Below the pieces are notes generated by a model. It was not told the DNA's origin, ran no database searches, and was given only the letters and a program-made list of their open reading frames with translations. A DNA stretch of 64,000 nt from Mesorhizobium sp. (GTDB lineage Bacteria > Pseudomonadota > Alphaproteobacteria > Rhizobiales > Rhizobiaceae), in the NCBI RefSeq assembly GCF_016793485.1, contig NZ_JAEULZ010000001.1, positions 607,792 through 671,791 on the forward strand. Reading direction: 5' to 3'. The position numbers and the translations under genes were made by a program. Positions 31,652 to 41,820 of this stretch are shown here, piece by piece. The stretch's first letter is position 1; every line of letters starts with the position of its first letter.

Positions 31652-32083
31652 GTGGTGAATTTTGTGAAGTCCGCAGCTGTCGCTCTTGTCGCTCTGACCG
31701 TCACCATTTCTATCAATCCTGCAATGGCGGCCTCCTGTCGAGACATCTCGATGAAGACCGAACGGCTGAAATTCACTCAGTATCTCGTCCGGAGCGGACT
31801 GAAAAAATCCCAAGTCGATTTTCTGACGAACGGCGCCGTGCGGCGGGCAAACGAGCTGTCGAAGACCGGCATGAACGAGCGCGGCAAATCCTGTGGCATC
31901 GCTCATGTCAGGGCTTCCGTCCTAAGCTGCCTGAATGCGATTGCGCCGGGATCGAGCCTGTCGTTGGAAAAGACGGGAAAGTCCGCCTGGGGTAGGTCCA
32001 ATCTCACGCGCGGTGAAATGCTAATAATCGGGCTCTTTCACACATGCAGAGCCGGCGCGATGGAAAGCTTCTACTCTCGCTGA
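31652..32083 (+). CDS. Secreted hypothetical protein
   Basis: A 143-residue protein from GTG behind GGAGGGG. Residues 1-26 are a signal peptide ending NPAMAAS. Four cysteines in the mature part (SCRD, SCGIAH, SCLNA, TCRAG) could form two disulfides in the periplasm. No family recognised. Confidence 0.6.
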   Translation: MVNFVKSAAVALVALTVTISINPAMAASCRDISMKTERLKFTQYLVRSGLKKSQVDFLTNGAVRRANELSKTGMNERGKSCGIAHVRASVLSCLNAIAPGSSLSLEKTGKSAWGRSNLTRGEMLIIGLFHTCRAGAMESFYSR

Positions 32084-32162
32084 GAGCTGAGGCAAATTCG
32101 CGTGCCGATGCCCGATCCGAGATCGGCACGGAATTTACGGATGAGATAGTTCGAAGCCCGCG

Positions 32163-32603
32163 TCACCAACTGCCTGTGTTGGCCATCGAGACCCATGGCT
32201 CCGCCTTTTCCAGCCCCGGGCCTTTCTGCAGCAACTCGATGGAGATGCCGTCAGGCGACCTGATGAAGGCCATGTTGCCGTCGCGCGGCGGACGGTTGAT
32301 GGTGATGCCGGCGTCCATGAGGCGCTGGCATGTCGCGTAGATGTTGTCGACCTCATAGGCGAGGTGGCCGAAGTTGCGACCGCCCCGGTAGTCTTCCGGA
32401 TCCCAGTTGTAGGTGAGTTCGAGCAGCGGCGCCTTGGTGTTGATTCCGGTCTGCTCGTCTTCCGGCGCGGCCAGGAAGATAAGCGTGAAGCGACCGCCCT
32501 CGTTCTCAAGCCGGCGAACCTCTTTCAGCCCAAACTTCTTTACGTAGAAGTCGAGCGCCTCGTCGATATCGCGGACGCGGACCATGGTGTGCAGATAGCG
32601 CAT
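32163..32603 (-). CDS. gloA: Lactoylglutathione lyase (glyoxalase I)
   Basis: A 146-residue enzyme that converts the methylglyoxal-glutathione adduct to S-lactoylglutathione. Metal ligands are His5 in YLHTMVRV, the Glu in LLELTYNW, the His in NFGHLAYEV and the Glu in ISIELLQKG, the H/E/H/E set of metal-dependent glyoxalase I. Length is typical. The gene stands alone, with a 217-bp gap before the divergent cold-shock gene. Confidence 0.92.
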   Translation of the reverse strand: MRYLHTMVRVRDIDEALDFYVKKFGLKEVRRLENEGGRFTLIFLAAPEDEQTGINTKAPLLELTYNWDPEDYRGGRNFGHLAYEVDNIYATCQRLMDAGITINRPPRDGNMAFIRSPDGISIELLQKGPGLEKAEPWVSMANTGSW

Positions 32604-32820
32604 GATTTTTCCTCAACAGTTTCGGCAGGTTGGGGAACATAGGGCGGCATCGGCACATCGGCAATCGATCGCGTCGCCGCGACATTTGATTTGCCCTCGT
32701 CCGGCCAAATCTTGGGACACAGCGAAAAAACCTTGGGGCAGGCCTTGCACACAAGCTTCCGCACAGTGTTATTCTTGCGCCAAGAATCAGCAGTAACAGT
32801 CCACCACAGGGGGCGTTCTG

Positions 32821-33414
32821 ATGGGGGAAAAAGCCTCTGTCACGAGGCATGAAGATGCCACCGGGGAAGCCTTTGTCGGCAACGAGGCTGACGATGCCGG
32901 CGTCATCGAAGTTTCGGGGGCCATCAAGTGGTTTGACGTCGCGAAGGGCTATGGCTTCGTGCTGCCCGACGGCGGACGGATGGGCGATGTGCTTATCCAT
33001 GTGACGTGCCTGAGGCGCGACGGTTTCCAGACCGCGCTCGAAGGGTCGCGTGTGGTATGTCTCGTCAAGAATGGCGATCGCGGCCTGCAGGCGTTCCGTG
33101 TCTTGTCGATGGACAACTCGACCGCGGTGCATCCGGCAGAGATGCAGGAACAGCGTACCCATGTCGTGGTGACGCCCGAGAGCGGACTCGAGCGGGCGCT
33201 GGTGAAGTGGTTCAACCGCACCAAGGGTTTTGGCTTCCTGACGCGCGGCGAAGGCACGGAAGACATTTTCGTGCACATGGAGACGCTGCGGCGCTACGGT
33301 CTAACCGAACTGCGCCCCGGACAGGTCGTGCTCGTTCGTTTCGGGCGCGGCGACAAAGGCCTTATGGCCGCCGAAATTCACCCGGATATCGGTACGCTGC
33401 CAGTCTCGCATTAA
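32821..33414 (+). CDS. Cold-shock protein with two CSD domains
   Basis: A 197-residue RNA/DNA-binding protein. The first CSD begins [20 protein letters not shown], with the RNP1-like KGYGFV and RNP2-like VLIHVTCL, at residues 31-100. The second begins [17 protein letters not shown], with KGFGFL and DIFVHMETL, at 122-190. A short acidic N-terminus precedes. Double-CSD proteins are typical of alphaproteobacteria and act at growth transitions. The ATG at 32821 follows GGGGG. Confidence 0.9.
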   Translation: MGEKASVTRHEDATGEAFVGNEADDAGVIEVSGAIKWFDVAKGYGFVLPDGGRMGDVLIHVTCLRRDGFQTALEGSRVVCLVKNGDRGLQAFRVLSMDNSTAVHPAEMQEQRTHVVVTPESGLERALVKWFNRTKGFGFLTRGEGTEDIFVHMETLRRYGLTELRPGQVVLVRFGRGDKGLMAAEIHPDIGTLPVSH

Positions 33415-33485
33415 ATCCTCGCACTGAAGTCCGTGCATTGGCGTCGCAACCCGCGACTGGCCGGGTTGTCACCGGGAGCCGTTCA

Positions 33486-34007
33486 ATGATGCGCAAAATT
33501 CTGCTGGCTGCGGCGGGGGTCCTCGTCATTCTCGCGGCGGCAGGCTTCTACTTCGTTTATGTCGGCATGCAGCCGACTTTGGCCGATCAGGCGATGCGCC
33601 TGCCGGTCGATCCGGTGCCGCTGGTCTTCGAAACGGCGTCCGGCGAGAAGTCCTTCACCATCGAGATCGCGGACGACAACAACGAGCGCGCGCGCGGACT
33701 GATGTTCCGCGAGACGATGGATGACGACCGCGGAATGCTGTTCGTCTTTCAAGAAACGAGGCCGCTCAGCTTCTGGATGAAGAACACGCCGATGCCGCTC
33801 GATCTGATCTTCGTCGGACAGGACGGTCGCGTGATCGACATATTGCCCGGCGAGTCGTTCTCCGAGGCGCCGATCGGTCCCGCCGATCCTGCGCGATTCG
33901 TGCTTGAGTTGAAGCGGGGAACTGCGGAGAAGTCCGGCATTGCCGACGGCGATTTTGTGCGCCATCCGGCCGTGAACGAGGCTCCGGGCGCGGCCAATCC
34001 GGGGTGA
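33486..34007 (+). CDS. DUF192 family protein, membrane-anchored
   Basis: A 173-residue protein. Residues 3-24 are a hydrophobic anchor (ILLAAAGVLVILAAAGFYF). The DUF192 domain shows ARGLMFRETMDDDRGMLFVF and SFWMKNTPMPLDLIFV, the hallmark of the family. It faces the periplasm; function is unknown. The next gene starts 4 bp after its stop, so the two are co-transcribed. Confidence 0.85.
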   Translation: MMRKILLAAAGVLVILAAAGFYFVYVGMQPTLADQAMRLPVDPVPLVFETASGEKSFTIEIADDNNERARGLMFRETMDDDRGMLFVFQETRPLSFWMKNTPMPLDLIFVGQDGRVIDILPGESFSEAPIGPADPARFVLELKRGTAEKSGIADGDFVRHPAVNEAPGAANPG

Positions 34008-34011
34008 TCGG

Positions 34012-34818
34012 ATGGTTTCGATCCTGAAAGGCGTTGCCGGTTCGATGCAAGTTTTCGCGCATGACGGGTTCGACCTGGCCTTCATCGAACAGCAGCCTTC
34101 GCCCGAAGCCGAGCCGGTGCTGCTCATTCACGGCTTTGCGTCCTCCTCCATGGTCAACTGGGTTTCGACCGGGTGGGTTAAAACCCTGAACGACGCGGGC
34201 TACAGAACCATCGCGCTCGACAATCGCGGTCACGGCGCATCGGGCAAGAGTTATGTCGCGGCCGACTACACGCCGCAGAAGATGGCGAGCGATGCGTCGG
34301 CCCTGCTCGACCATCTCGGCATCGCACGCGCACACGTGATCGGCTATTCGATGGGCGCGCGCATCGCGGCGTTCCTGGCCCTGGCAGAGCCTCAACAGGT
34401 GGAGACACTGGTTTTCGGCGGCCTTGGCAGCGGACTGGTTGATGGTGTCGGCGACTGGGACCCAATCGCGTCCGCGCTGTTGGCAGACGACGTCTCCACA
34501 GTAACGCATCCAAAGGGCAGGGCGTTCCGGACATTCGCTGACCAGACAAAAAGCGACCGTCGCGCCCTGGCGGCCTGCATAAGCACTTCACGAATCGAAC
34601 TCAGCGAGGCCGATGTATCCCGTATCGCGCAGCCGACACTGATCGCCGTCGGAACGAAGGACGACATCGCGGGCTCTGCGAGCGAACTGGCCAGCATGAT
34701 GCCGAACGCGGAGAGCTTCGACATCGAGGGCCGCGACCACATGCTGGCAACCGGCGACAAGAGTTTCAAGCAGCGTGTCGTCGCGTTTCTCGGCGACCAT
34801 CCGATCGGGGTGCGCTGA
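34012..34818 (+). CDS. Alpha/beta hydrolase
   Basis: A 268-residue cytoplasmic hydrolase. LIHGFASSS forms the oxyanion region, GYSMGAR is the nucleophile elbow (Ser about 114), the acid is likely the Asp in VGTKDDIAG and the His lies in GRDHMLATGD. No signal peptide. It follows the DUF192 gene by 4 bp. Substrate unknown. Confidence 0.82.
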   Translation: MVSILKGVAGSMQVFAHDGFDLAFIEQQPSPEAEPVLLIHGFASSSMVNWVSTGWVKTLNDAGYRTIALDNRGHGASGKSYVAADYTPQKMASDASALLDHLGIARAHVIGYSMGARIAAFLALAEPQQVETLVFGGLGSGLVDGVGDWDPIASALLADDVSTVTHPKGRAFRTFADQTKSDRRALAACISTSRIELSEADVSRIAQPTLIAVGTKDDIAGSASELASMMPNAESFDIEGRDHMLATGDKSFKQRVVAFLGDHPIGVR

Positions 34819-34930
34819 ACGTTCGGGTAACCATCGACCGTTGAGGGCGTTGCAAACGACCGCGAACGATCGACGGGCGCTTGACGCCCCTTGCGCCGCG
34901 CCATATGAACCCGAGCGCCCGAAGCGGCGA

Positions 34931-35004
34931 GGCCTCGTGGCGGAGTGGTTACGCAGAGGACTGCAAATCCTTGCACCCCGGTTCGATTCCGGGCGAGGCC
35001 TCCA
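34931..35004 (+). tRNA. tRNA-Cys(GCA)
   Basis: A 74-nt cloverleaf with acceptor strands GGCCTCG and CGAGGCC, an anticodon loop with GCA in GGACTGCAAATCC, a canonical T arm and encoded CCA. Confidence 0.94.
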
Positions 35005-35244
35005 AATTTCCGGATCAACTCGTCGGTTATGTGATCTGGCTGCGGCATTCCGCGCGGCGGCAATTGCGCACGATTCCCGCCCGAGCGGCCGCCCGTTCTT
35101 GCCATCGACCAGCCGGGCCGCTAGTGAGTCCGCCGTCCACCGCTGATGCAGGCGTCTTCACTTTCCGAGAGGAAGGCTGGCGGCTATGATGGCGGCGGGC
35201 AGGACCAACGAATAGGGCGCGCCAGGCGCGCGGGAACGCGAAAT

Positions 35245-35913
35245 ATGACCGTCGATTTTACCGAACTGCGCGTCAAGATGGTCGATGGCCAGTTGCGGAC
35301 AACGGACGTGACCAGCCATTCGCTGCTGGGTGCCATGCTCAACGTGCCGCGCGAGCTTTTCGTGCCGGACGTGCGCAAGGCGCTGGCCTATATCGATGAC
35401 GACATCCTGTTGTCGGGCGAAGGCTCTGGAGCGCGGTACCTCATGGAGCCGGGACCTTTCGCCAAGCTCGTGCAACTGGGTGAGGTAGGCGCGGATGATA
35501 AGGTGCTGATCGTCGGGGCCGGAGCAGGCTATTCGGCTGCGGTGATTTCGCGCATGGCCGGCTCCGTCGTGGCGCTCGAAAGCGACGCTGCGCTTGCCGA
35601 CAAGGCCGAAGCCGCGCTAGCCGGCCTCGGTTGCGAGAATGTCACGCTGGTGCGCGGTCCGCTGACCGCTGGCCACAAGGACGGCGGCCCTTACAACTTC
35701 ATTCTCGTGGAAGGAAGTGTCGGGGAATTGCCGGATGCACTCCCGAAACAGCTTGCCGACGAGGGGCGGCTGGTGGTCGTCGAAGGCCGCGGCGGGGCCG
35801 CCGCGGCGCGGATCTACACGAAGGCCGAAGGCGTTGCGACCGGTCGTCGCGCCTTCAATGCGGCAGTTAAGCCACTACCGGGATTTGAACGCGTCGCCGC
35901 ATTCGAATTGTGA
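35245..35913 (+). CDS. Protein-L-isoaspartate O-methyltransferase family
   Basis: A 222-residue SAM-dependent methyltransferase of the PCMT family. MVDGQLRTTDVTSHSLLGAM is the family N-terminus, LIVGAGAGYSAAVIS is the SAM-binding motif I, and ALESDAAL is the acidic motif. Family members repair isoaspartyl residues; this alphaproteobacterial subgroup has a changed substrate region, so repair activity is not assured. The ATG at 35245 is chosen by family length. Confidence 0.8.
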   Translation: MTVDFTELRVKMVDGQLRTTDVTSHSLLGAMLNVPRELFVPDVRKALAYIDDDILLSGEGSGARYLMEPGPFAKLVQLGEVGADDKVLIVGAGAGYSAAVISRMAGSVVALESDAALADKAEAALAGLGCENVTLVRGPLTAGHKDGGPYNFILVEGSVGELPDALPKQLADEGRLVVVEGRGGAAAARIYTKAEGVATGRRAFNAAVKPLPGFERVAAFEL

Positions 35914-36094
35914 AGTCTGGGCCCTTGCACGATCCGCCCAGCCATGATGCTTTATGGTGGGTCGGTTTGGTCGGTTTCAGTGCCTGCGCGCGAAACGGGC
36001 GGAAAACAGGGGTTTGAGAGAGTGGCCAGGTAACTGGCATGCGGAGCAGTCGCCGAATCAGGCTGCCGGCTCCGGCGAAGTGAATGAGGGTTAC

Positions 36095-37465
36095 GTGTCG
36101 TTGGTAGCTAAGAAAGTTTTCGCCGCCGCCTTGTTTGCAGCGACGGCGCTCACCTCGACAATGGCGTCCGCCGAGACGCTGTTTGGCGCGCTGACCAAAG
36201 CCTACCAGTTGAACTCCACGCTCAACTACAATCGCGCCGGTGTGCGCGTCACCGACGAAAACGTGCCGTTGGCCAAGTCGGGCTATCGCCCGACGGTCGG
36301 GGCAACAGGAAGTATCGACTACTCGTCGACTGAAGGCTCCACGCGGCTGACGACGGGCGGCTTCGGGGTGCAGATCAACCAGATGCTGTTCGACGGCTTC
36401 CAGACCCGGAACAATGTTCGCGCCGCGGAAGCCCAGGTGAGGGCCTCGCAGGAAAGCTTGCGCAACCAGGAACAGAACACGCTGTTCGATGCCGCAAGCG
36501 CGTATATGGACGTGATCCGCGACCGGCAGATCGCCGTGCTGACGGAACGGAACCTGCAGTTCCTGACGGAGCAGGCGCGCGCCGCGCGGTCCCGTTTCGA
36601 AGTGGGCGAGGGCACCCGAACCGACGTGGCGCAGGCCGACGCCAGCAGGCTTCTGGCGATTGCGCAGCTTTCGGCGGCGCGGGCTCAGGCGGCGACCAGC
36701 GAGGCCACGTACCAACAGGTGATCGGGGACGCTCCGGGCAAGCTGCAGCCGGGACAGCCACTGTCGAAGATGCTCCCAAAGAGCATGGACTCGGCGGTGG
36801 CCATGGCGGCGGCCGAGCATCCCGCGATCATCGCGACGCAGCATCTGGTCGATTCGTCCGCCTTCGCCGTCAAGTCCGCCGAAGGCGCCGCGTTGCCGGG
36901 CGTGACCGCAAACGCGGGTGTTAGCCGGAACTATCGTAACACCGAGGGAGGCATCGGGCTTTCCGACGGCACCTACAACTCCGCCTCCATCGGCGCGACG
37001 CTGACGATCCCGATCTACACCGGCGGTGCGGTTTCCGCGCGCGTGCGCCAGTCCAAGGAATCGCTCGGCCAGGCACGCATTCAGGTCGACGTGACACGCG
37101 ACCAGGTTCGCCAGGCCGTCGTTTCCGCCTGGTCGCAATATGTCTCGGCGCGCGAGAACGTGTCGGCGAATAGCGAGCAGGTCGCGGCGCAGGAACTGGC
37201 TCTCAACGGCGTGATCGAAGAGCGCAATGTGGGCCAGCGCACGACGCTCGACGTGCTGGATGCGCAGGCAGACGTCATCAGCGCGCAGATCGACCTTGTC
37301 GGATCCCAGCGCGATGTGGTCGTGGCGAGCTACGCGATCGTTTCGGCGATGGGCGAACTGACGGCCGAGCGGCTTGGGTTGCAAGTCGCCATACAGCGGC
37401 CGCAAGAACACTACGACGCGGTCAAGAACAAGCTGGGCGGCTTCAAGACTCCCGACGGGCGCTAG
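36095..37465 (+). CDS. tolC: TolC-family outer membrane efflux protein
   Basis: A 456-residue protein with signal peptide (VFAAALFAATALTSTMASAE, residues 7-26). The mature part has the two tandem outer membrane efflux repeats: ALTKAYQLNSTLNYNRAGVR at the start, the long helices around FEVGEGTRTDVAQADA (repeat 1) and IEERNVGQRTTLDVLDAQAD (repeat 2). It forms the trimeric exit duct for type I secretion and drug efflux. GTG at 36095 behind GAGGG gives the proper signal peptide. No inner-membrane partner is adjacent, which is usual for rhizobial TolC. Confidence 0.87.
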   Translation: MSLVAKKVFAAALFAATALTSTMASAETLFGALTKAYQLNSTLNYNRAGVRVTDENVPLAKSGYRPTVGATGSIDYSSTEGSTRLTTGGFGVQINQMLFDGFQTRNNVRAAEAQVRASQESLRNQEQNTLFDAASAYMDVIRDRQIAVLTERNLQFLTEQARAARSRFEVGEGTRTDVAQADASRLLAIAQLSAARAQAATSEATYQQVIGDAPGKLQPGQPLSKMLPKSMDSAVAMAAAEHPAIIATQHLVDSSAFAVKSAEGAALPGVTANAGVSRNYRNTEGGIGLSDGTYNSASIGATLTIPIYTGGAVSARVRQSKESLGQARIQVDVTRDQVRQAVVSAWSQYVSARENVSANSEQVAAQELALNGVIEERNVGQRTTLDVLDAQADVISAQIDLVGSQRDVVVASYAIVSAMGELTAERLGLQVAIQRPQEHYDAVKNKLGGFKTPDGR

Positions 37466-37641
37466 GGCTTGGCCTTTGGCTTGGAAGCAAGTTCCTGAAC
37501 TTGCTCCAGCAATCTGTTGAAATCGCATGCATACGGCGTTTGGGGATTCTCCAAACGCGATCCCTCCGCTACGCTTTCGCCAACGATTCGAAAGTTTGAC
37601 AGTATGACGGATCAGTATTGCAGGGGGCGGCGGACGTGACG

Positions 37642-38460
37642 ATGGCACAGGCGAGTAACGCGCAGCGCGAACCTTCGATGGAGGAAATCCTGGCCTCCAT
37701 ACGGCGGATCATCGAGGACAACGATGCTGCCAGCCGCAAGCAGGCGAACGAACCGGCCCCGGTTCGCGCCATTGCCGCGGAGAGGCCGGTCGTGGCCGAG
37801 CGCACGGTGATTGAGGTCGATGCGTTTCGCGGTGAACTGCATGCGCAGCCGGTGGAGCCGGTGCATGAAGATTTGGAGCCGGAGCCTGTTCGCCACAAAC
37901 CCAGCCTTGCGGATATACAGGCGCAGATCGCGGCGGAGGCGGCCGCCATGCCGACTCGCTGGATAGATCCGGAGCCGCAGCTTGAACCTGAGCCGGAACT
38001 GGCGCCCGTCGTGGAGCGGCCCGCCTACCAGCGCTCCCCGGACGATATTCGCAGGGCAATCGAGAATTCGCGCGCCGCGCGCGAGGATGCGCGGGCGCTT
38101 CTGGGCCTGCCCGAGCCGGCAAACACCGCGCGTCCCGTGGAGGCCCACGTCAGCGAACCGGCTCCCGCGCCGGTCGCTGAAATCGAAGACCGTCCGCAGT
38201 TCGTGGCGCCGGTCCGATACGCGGAGAACGAAAGCGTTGCTCCGAAGCCCACACTTCTTTCTGAGCGAGTCGAGCGGCAGGTCGCTGCCTCTTTCAGCGA
38301 GCTTTCCGAGGCTTTCGCCGCGCGCAGCCGCAAGACGTTCGACGAGATGGCGGAAGAAATGATCGCGCCGTTGTTGCGCGACTGGATGGAGAACAACCTG
38401 CCCATGCTGGTCGAGCGGCTGGTTCGCGAAGAGATCGAGCGGGTCGCGCGGGGCTCCTAG
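37642..38460 (+). CDS. popZ: PopZ-like polar organising protein (DUF2497)
   Basis: A 272-residue protein with the PopZ layout: N-terminal helix EPSMEEILASIRRIIEDNDA, an acidic Pro/Glu-rich middle (residues 40-180), and C-terminal helices MAEEMIAPLLRDWMENNLPM and LVERLVREEIERVARG. PopZ assembles a matrix at the cell pole and tethers the chromosome origin and cell-cycle regulators. It is longer than Caulobacter PopZ, as in other Rhizobiales. It lies directly upstream of valS, the usual rhizobial arrangement. Confidence 0.85.
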   Translation: MAQASNAQREPSMEEILASIRRIIEDNDAASRKQANEPAPVRAIAAERPVVAERTVIEVDAFRGELHAQPVEPVHEDLEPEPVRHKPSLADIQAQIAAEAAAMPTRWIDPEPQLEPEPELAPVVERPAYQRSPDDIRRAIENSRAAREDARALLGLPEPANTARPVEAHVSEPAPAPVAEIEDRPQFVAPVRYAENESVAPKPTLLSERVERQVAASFSELSEAFAARSRKTFDEMAEEMIAPLLRDWMENNLPMLVERLVREEIERVARGS

Positions 38461-38490
38461 TCTCTGCACCGAGTCCGACCTATATCCAGC

Positions 38491-38514
38491 ACGCCGCCTT
38501 CGGGCGGCGTTTCT
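38491..38514 (+). terminator. Intrinsic terminator between popZ and valS
   Basis: Stem ACGCCGCC with GGCGGCGT, TTCG tetraloop, then TTCTGTT. The T run is weak, so partial read-through into valS is possible. Confidence 0.65.
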
Positions 38515-38599
38515 GTTGAAGTCGTGCCTGGGGGGCCTGCGGTTGACTCGCCGTTGGCCTTCGGATTTACCGGGCGCGAAAAACCCGGACAGCTTCGAC

Positions 38600-41503
38600 A
38601 TGCTTGAGAAAACCTACGACGCAAAAACCGTTGAGCCGAAAATCGCGAAAATCTGGGAGGATGCGGACGCATTCGCTGCGGGTGCGGGCGCGCAGCCCGA
38701 CGCCGATCCCTTCACCATCGTAATCCCGCCGCCGAACGTCACCGGCTCGCTGCACATGGGCCATGCGCTCAACAACACGTTGCAGGACATCCTCGTCCGC
38801 TTCGAGCGCATGCGCGGCAAGAACGTGCTGTGGCAGCCTGGCATGGATCACGCCGGGATCGCCACGCAGATGGTTGTCGAGCGGCAGTTGATGGAAAAGC
38901 AAATTCATCGCCGCGACCTGACGCGCGAGCAGTTCGTCGACAAGGTCTGGGAATGGAAGGCCGAGTCCGGCGGCATGATCTTCAACCAGCTCAAGCGGCT
39001 GGGCGCGTCGGCCGATTGGTCGCGCGAGCGCTTCACCATGGACGAAGGCCTGTCGAAGGCGGTGCTCGAAGTCTTCGTCACGCTCTACAAGCAAGGGCTG
39101 ATCTATCGCGGCAAGCGGCTGGTCAACTGGGATCCGAAATTCGAGACGGCGATTTCCGACCTTGAAGTCGAAAACAGGGAAGTCGACGGCCATATGTGGC
39201 ACTTCAAGTATCCGCTGGCCGGCGGCGAGACATACACCTATGTCGAGAAGGACGCCGACGGCAATGTCGTGCTCAGCGAGGAACGCGACTACATCTCAAT
39301 CGCTACAACGCGGCCGGAGACGATGCTCGGCGACGGGGCGGTAGCAGTCCACCCCGACGACGAACGCTACAAGCCTATCGTTGGGAAGCTCTGCGAAATT
39401 CCTGTCGGACCGAAAGCCCAGCGCCGACTCATTCCCATCGTAACCGACGAATATCCTGATCCGGCATTTGGCTCCGGCGCGGTGAAGATCACCGGCGCGC
39501 ATGACTTCAACGACTATCAGGTCGCCAAGCGCAATAGCATCCCGCTCTACCGCCTGATGGACAACCAGGCGCAGATGCGCGCCGACGGCGAGCCTTACGC
39601 GTATTACGCCGGGCAGGCGATGCAAATTGCAAAGTCTGGAGAACTGCCGACCGAGGAACAGATTGACGATATCAATCTTGTCCCGGACGAGTATCGGGGA
39701 CTCGATCGCTACGAGGCGCGCAAGCGCATTGTCGAGGCGATCAACGCCGACGGCCTCGCCGTGACCCGGCCCGATGCGGACGGCAACACTGTTCCCTATG
39801 TCGAGAACAAGAAGATCATGCAGCCCTTCGGCGACCGCTCGGGTGTGGTCATCGAACCGATGCTGACTGACCAGTGGTTTGCCGACGCCAAGACGCTCGC
39901 TGCGCCGGCGATCGCGAGCGTACGCGAGGGACGCACCAACTTCGTCCCGAAGAACTGGGAAAAGACCTATTTCGACTGGATGGAGAACATCGAGCCCTGG
40001 TGCATCTCGCGCCAGCTCTGGTGGGGACACCGCATTCCAGCGTGGTACGGGCCGGACGGCGCGATCTTTGTCGAGAAGGACGAGGAGACCGCGCTCGAGG
40101 CGGCAATCCAATACTACATCGCCCATGAAGGGCCCTGGAAGGCCTGGGTCGAGGACAAGCTGGAGAATTTCGCGCCGGGCGAAATCCTCACCCGCGACGA
40201 GGACGTGCTGGACACCTGGTTCTCTTCCGCGCTGTGGCCGTTCTCGACGCTCGGCTGGCCGGAAGAGACGCCCGAGTTGAAGACCTATTACCAGACGGAC
40301 GTTCTGGTGACCGGTTTCGACATCATCTTCTTCTGGGTCGCCCGCATGATGATGATGGGTCTGCACTTCATGAAGGAGGAGCCGTTCCACACCGTTTACG
40401 TCCATGCGCTCGTTCGCGACAAGAACGGCGCGAAGATGTCGAAGTCCAAGGGCAACGTGATCGACCCGCTGGAACTGATCGACGAGTATGGCGCCGACGC
40501 GCTGCGCTTCACCCTGACTATCATGGCCGCGCAGGGCAGGGACGTGAAGCTCGACCCGGCGCGCATCGCCGGCTACCGCAATTTCGGCACCAAGCTCTGG
40601 AACGCGACGCGCTTTGCCGAGATGAACGGCGTGGCGCGAAATGACGACTTCTGGCTGAACGACGCGAAGCTGACGGTCAACCGCTGGATATTGACCGAAC
40701 TGACGCGGGCGGCAAAGGAGATCACCGACGGCATCGCCACATACAGGTTCAACGAGGCCGCGGCCGCGGCCTACCGTTTTGTCTGGAACCAGTTCTGCGA
40801 CTGGTATGTGGAATTGCTGAAACCAGTATTCATGGGCAACGACGAGGCGGCCAAGGCCGAGAGCCGCGCCGCCATGGCTTTCGTGCTGGACGAAATCTAC
40901 AAGCTGCTGCATCCAATGATGCCGTTCATGACCGAGGAACTGTGGGCCGAGACGGCAAGCCAGGGACGCGAGCGCCAGACGCTGCTGTGCCACGCCGCGT
41001 GGCCTTCGCCCGACTTCGAGGACGTGGAGTCGGCGGCGGAGATCAACTGGCTGATCGATCTGGTTTCCGGGGTGCGCTCGGTTCGTTCCGAGATGAACGT
41101 GCCGCCGTCGGCCATCGCGCCGCTGGTGCTGGTCGGAGCGGACGCGATGACGAAGGAAAGGCTTGATCGTCATGAGGCGGCGATCAAGCGGCTCGCGCGC
41201 GTCGGTGAGATCGGCCACGCCGACGCCGCGCCTTCGCAGTCCGCGCAGTTCGTGCTCGGCGAGGCGACCGCATGCCTGCCGCTCGGCGCGCTTATCGACC
41301 TCAAGGCCGAAGCCGCCCGGCTGCAGAAGGAACTGGCGAAGACGACCGAAGAGATCGCGCGCCTCCACAAGAAGCTGTCGAACGAGAAGTTCGTCGCCAA
41401 CGCGCCGGAAGAGGTGGTTGTCGCCGAGCGCGACAAGCTCGAGGAATATCGCGAGACGCAACTTCGGCTGGACGCCGCGCTCTCGCGGGTGCGCAGTTCC
41501 TGA
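38600..41503 (+). CDS. valS: Valine-tRNA ligase
   Basis: A 967-residue class I aminoacyl-tRNA synthetase. The HIGH-type motif is HMGH at residues 52-55 in PNVTGSLHMGHAL, the CP1 editing domain spans about 190-360, and KMSKS is at residues 612-616. The anticodon-binding domain follows, and the C-terminal coiled coil begins at LIDLKAEAARLQKELAKTTE. The length is normal and the frame intact. The ATG at 38600 fits the family N-terminus MLEKTYDAKTVEPK. Confidence 0.95.
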   Translation: MLEKTYDAKTVEPKIAKIWEDADAFAAGAGAQPDADPFTIVIPPPNVTGSLHMGHALNNTLQDILVRFERMRGKNVLWQPGMDHAGIATQMVVERQLMEKQIHRRDLTREQFVDKVWEWKAESGGMIFNQLKRLGASADWSRERFTMDEGLSKAVLEVFVTLYKQGLIYRGKRLVNWDPKFETAISDLEVENREVDGHMWHFKYPLAGGETYTYVEKDADGNVVLSEERDYISIATTRPETMLGDGAVAVHPDDERYKPIVGKLCEIPVGPKAQRRLIPIVTDEYPDPAFGSGAVKITGAHDFNDYQVAKRNSIPLYRLMDNQAQMRADGEPYAYYAGQAMQIAKSGELPTEEQIDDINLVPDEYRGLDRYEARKRIVEAINADGLAVTRPDADGNTVPYVENKKIMQPFGDRSGVVIEPMLTDQWFADAKTLAAPAIASVREGRTNFVPKNWEKTYFDWMENIEPWCISRQLWWGHRIPAWYGPDGAIFVEKDEETALEAAIQYYIAHEGPWKAWVEDKLENFAPGEILTRDEDVLDTWFSSALWPFSTLGWPEETPELKTYYQTDVLVTGFDIIFFWVARMMMMGLHFMKEEPFHTVYVHALVRDKNGAKMSKSKGNVIDPLELIDEYGADALRFTLTIMAAQGRDVKLDPARIAGYRNFGTKLWNATRFAEMNGVARNDDFWLNDAKLTVNRWILTELTRAAKEITDGIATYRFNEAAAAAYRFVWNQFCDWYVELLKPVFMGNDEAAKAESRAAMAFVLDEIYKLLHPMMPFMTEELWAETASQGRERQTLLCHAAWPSPDFEDVESAAEINWLIDLVSGVRSVRSEMNVPPSAIAPLVLVGADAMTKERLDRHEAAIKRLARVGEIGHADAAPSQSAQFVLGEATACLPLGALIDLKAEAARLQKELAKTTEEIARLHKKLSNEKFVANAPEEVVVAERDKLEEYRETQLRLDAALSRVRSS

Positions 41504-41820
41504 CCAGCCGCAACCACACGCTGCGCTTGGGCTGAAATGCCGCAGCGTGAGGTTGATCCGATGCACATTTTTGGCCCGGCCTGTTGTGTTTATGTGACAG
41601 TGGCGGGAAATCGCTTGGACGTGACTTCGATAACGCAGCGTCCTTAGGGCTTTGGTCGCCGGAAAGCGGCAAGATCGAGTCAAATGGACCGATTCTTGCG
41701 AACCTCCGGATACGCAAACACGGAATTTTCGTGGCACGCCCTCCGCCTCGGGCGAAATTTGCGGTTGCCCAGAATCGGCGAAAACACTTTAGCTGGCGCA
41801 GGTACTTCTGGGAGGAAGCC
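41504..41820. other. Leader region of the FadL-type gene
   Basis: 317 bp without a supported gene; an open + frame has no ribosome site before 41821. It presumably contains the promoter and a 5' leader. Confidence 0.4.

Noticed and set aside
39296-41737. An 813-codon minus-strand frame antisense to valS
   Set aside because: It is a shadow of the high-GC valS codons; valS motifs are unmistakable on the + strand. The same applies to the long minus frame opposite dnaE.
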